Below, piece by piece: positions 3,148 through 5,140 of a stretch of 5,140 nt of DNA. The DNA is from Bacteroidales bacterium. GTDB taxonomy: Bacteria; Bacteroidota; Bacteroidia; Bacteroidales; UBA7960. The position numbers and the translations under genes were made by a program. The notes under the pieces were generated by a model. It was given only the letters and a program-made list of their open reading frames with translations. It had not been told where the DNA came from and searched no databases. Location of the stretch: NCBI GenBank assembly GCA_003560215.1, contig PWIY01000045.1:1-5140 (forward strand), given 5' to 3'. Position 1 is the stretch's first letter; every line of letters begins with the position of its first letter.

Positions 3148-5140
3148 CAGACCGAAAGCAAATACATACGAACAGAATGCCACGGGTAACCGGCTGTTGC
3201 AGCAATGCAAATGCCGCCGGGAAACCCGCCGGGAACACCCTGCAGTCGAAGCCTCTGCAGATCGGTTTTCTGCATAAGGGGTTCCAACTGTCGGCATTGC
3301 TGTTGTTTGTCATTCTCATGATCCCGGCAGCCAATGCCCTGGCCAGCCAAACCCAATGGACGGGCAACCATAACTCGGAGTGGTCCAACCCGGACAACTG
3401 GACCAATGGTGTTCCGGACGAAAATACTGAGGCTATAATCAATTATATTGATCCTAACAACCATGAACCTGCACTTGAAACCACCACAACCATCCGGCGC
3501 CTCACCATGGGTTCTAATAATCAAACGCTAACAATTGGATCAGGCTACACCCTGAATGTGGCTGAAGATATGTCTATCGGTAATAGCGGCGAATTAGATG
3601 TGGCTGACGGAGCCGTCATTGTGAATCAGGAAACCAGCACTGGAGGAAAAATTTCAGTTGGTGATGGCACCATTACCTTTCTTGATAATTTTACATTCAA
3701 AGGGAGCGGCATCATGGAAATAGGCACCGGCAATGTGATCGTAGGTGCACCAGATCCCTCCGGAATTCGTGCGGACTTTACACTTGACGGCAGCGCCACC
3801 TTCAACCTGAATGATGGGACCTTCAAAGTTTATGGATCTTCGACAATTAAAAACGGATCTTTCAATGCAGGCAATGGCGAGATGTATTTTGACGGGGACA
3901 TCACCCTGGAGGGAGGCGGAAGTTTCCATCCCGAATCCAGTACGGCCTACATAACAGGAAATTCCACCATCCATGTAGCCTGGCAAGACAACAGCACCAT
4001 CTTTTTTTATGACCTGATCGTAGAAGAAGGCTCGGAGGTTACCCAGGATGCCAATATTGAAGTCCTGAATGACCTGTTGGCTCCTGGCCCCGATTCCTTC
4101 ATCAACCCAGGCGGTAACTCTCTGGTTGTACATGGTAACACCACATACACCACCAATACCATCTCCGGAACCATTACCCTGGACGGGGAAGGTCTTGAAG
4201 ACATTACGGTGTATGCCACCGGCGACATTGAAATCACAAACACCACCACGGATTCCAACGGAGAATACCAGATCACCGGAATACCGGACGGGGCGAATGT
4301 GACCATCACGCCGGTGGATCAGCGGCACACCTTCTCTCCGGAAGAAATTCTTTTTGAAAACATTCAAGATGATATCAGCCTGGATTTTACAACAACCGAA
4401 CTCGACTCCGGAGTACTTGGTTATATTGAAGACAACAGTGGTAACCCGCTTCCAGGGGTAACTGTTCATTGTGAAGGGAATGATTATGATGAAACCACTA
4501 CAACCAATGCAGCAGGGTTCTTTTTATTTTCCAATTTCCCGGAAAACTCCGGGAACAGGGAATATACAATTACACCAGTTTTGTCAGGATATTCAATGGA
4601 TCCTGAAGATGAGGTGGTTATGATGTTTTACAGACAAAACATCGGGGCTTTTGAAGAACCATTCCCTGATGAATTAATTACCTTTATTGCTACCCCCATT
4701 GACCCATCAGCATTTTACAGCAGGCAAACGGGAAACTGGAACGAACCAAATACCTGGTCGGTAACCGGACATGACGGCCCGGCAGCATCGCAGGCTCCCC
4801 AGGGCGATAAAGATGTTTTTATCGGCGGCAGTAATGGCAACGACCACACCGTCACCCTGACAGGTAACATTTCTTTGGATGAAGGGGTCACGCTGACGCT
4901 TTACGACACCGGCAATGGTGCGGGCACCCTTGCCACTGGCGGACCCTCAAATAATTACCAGGTAAACGGAGGGGGCTCCTTTGTGCTGCAAACCGGCGGT
5001 ACTCTGCATATTGCATCCCCGGAAGGGATTACCCAATCGGCCAATGAGGGCAATATCCGGACCGCCATTCGAAACTACAGCAACGCAGCCAATTATGTGT
5101 ATAACGGCAGTGCAGCCCAGGAAACGGGCGACGGGCTGCC
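3144..5140 (+). CDS. Large secreted modular beta-rich protein (N-terminal part), two Trp modules flanking two Cna-B-like domains
   Basis: The frame is open from 3123 to the right edge; at least 665 codons from the ATG at 3144. A hydrophobic stretch at about residues 49-67 (LSALLLFVILMIPAANALA) ends in a good signal-peptidase site (ALA before SQTQW), so export is likely. The 48 residues before it are unusually long for a signal peptide; ATG 3177 is an alternative start. Mature residues 72-335 begin with WTGNHNSEWSNPDNWTNGVPD and continue as a Gly/Asn/Thr-rich, beta-helix-like stretch. Residues about 340-419 and 423-505 are two carboxypeptidase-regulatory/Cna-B-like beta-sandwiches (SGTITLDGEGLEDITVYA... 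TDSNGEYQITGIPDG; GYIEDNSGNPLPGVTVH... TNAAGFFLFSNFP). A second Trp module starts near 528 (GNWNEPNTWSV... DVFIGG) and runs off the window. Such proteins in Bacteroidetes are often surface adhesins exported by type IX secretion, but the diagnostic C-terminus is not visible. Confidence 0.87.
   Translation, partial: MTDRKQIHTNRMPRVTGCCSNANAAGKPAGNTLQSKPLQIGFLHKGFQLSALLLFVILMIPAANALASQTQWTGNHNSEWSNPDNWTNGVPDENTEAIINYIDPNNHEPALETTTTIRRLTMGSNNQTLTIGSGYTLNVAEDMSIGNSGELDVADGAVIVNQETSTGGKISVGDGTITFLDNFTFKGSGIMEIGTGNVIVGAPDPSGIRADFTLDGSATFNLNDGTFKVYGSSTIKNGSFNAGNGEMYFDGDITLEGGGSFHPESSTAYITGNSTIHVAWQDNSTIFFYDLIVEEGSEVTQDANIEVLNDLLAPGPDSFINPGGNSLVVHGNTTYTTNTISGTITLDGEGLEDITVYATGDIEITNTTTDSNGEYQITGIPDGANVTITPVDQRHTFSPEEILFENIQDDISLDFTTTELDSGVLGYIEDNSGNPLPGVTVHCEGNDYDETTTTNAAGFFLFSNFPENSGNREYTITPVLSGYSMDPEDEVVMMFYRQNIGAFEEPFPDELITFIATPIDPSAFYSRQTGNWNEPNTWSVTGHDGPAASQAPQGDKDVFIGGSNGNDHTVTLTGNISLDEGVTLTLYDTGNGAGTLATGGPSNNYQVNGGGSFVLQTGGTLHIASPEGITQSANEGNIRTAIRNYSNAANYVYNGSAAQETGDGL

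Noticed and set aside
3100..3524. Three overlapping minus-strand frames of 65 to 129 codons
   Set aside because: They are antisense to the 5' end of the surface-protein gene, overlap one another in different frames, and none has a convincing start context or domain.
3654..4469. 271-codon open frame on the minus strand
   Set aside because: It lies wholly antisense to the surface-protein gene, whose frame gives a signal peptide and recognisable beta domains. The minus-strand translation shows no family features.

Overview
The window looks like a piece of a Bacteroidota (Bacteroidetes) chromosome of roughly balanced GC. This rests on four things: the C-terminal signature of a Bacteroidetes-type lipid A acyltransferase, an ECF sigma factor paired with a non-zinc, single-pass candidate anti-sigma protein of the type common in that phylum, a TAnnTTTG-type -7 promoter element, and a large secreted beta-rich protein. 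No tRNA, rRNA, CRISPR array or transposase gene was seen.

Layout. (1) Bases 1-234, plus strand: the last 77 codons of a lysophospholipid/lipid A acyltransferase. (2) Bases 237-1658, minus strand: a 473-residue membrane protein with a duplicated N-terminal domain, a single transmembrane helix and a long outer part, probably the anti-sigma partner of the upstream sigma gene. It meets the acyltransferase tail to tail with a 2-base gap. (3) Bases 1659-1911: an intergenic array of small, GC-rich hairpins. (4) Bases 1912-2397, minus strand: a 161-residue ECF sigma factor, with a candidate self-type promoter (TGTAAC, 17 bases, CGTTAC) just upstream. (5) Bases 2398-3081: a non-coding stretch of nearly 700 bases dominated by the same hairpin family, ending in an AT-rich promoter region. 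(6) Bases 3144 to the right edge, plus strand: the first 665 codons of a large exported protein with two Trp-rich modules flanking two carboxypeptidase-regulatory/Cna-B-like domains.

How the parts relate. The sigma gene and the candidate anti-sigma gene are on the same strand and would form one regulatory unit, sigma first, but they are separated by 253 bases of hairpin repeats. The sigma gene is also bracketed by two nested pairs of near-identical inverted repeats (1692-1721 with 2883-2912, and 1867-1900 with 2613-2646; one mismatch each). The divergently transcribed surface protein lies on the other side of the repeat block. Whether the sigma factor controls it is unknown; its visible promoter looks like the housekeeping type.

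The most unusual content is the hairpin array: many short stem-loops with different arm sequences but a shared linker (TCC[A/G]GTT[A/G]GTC in one orientation), present in both orientations around the sigma gene. It resembles REP/BIME-type extragenic palindromes. No new enzymatic system is evident in the window.
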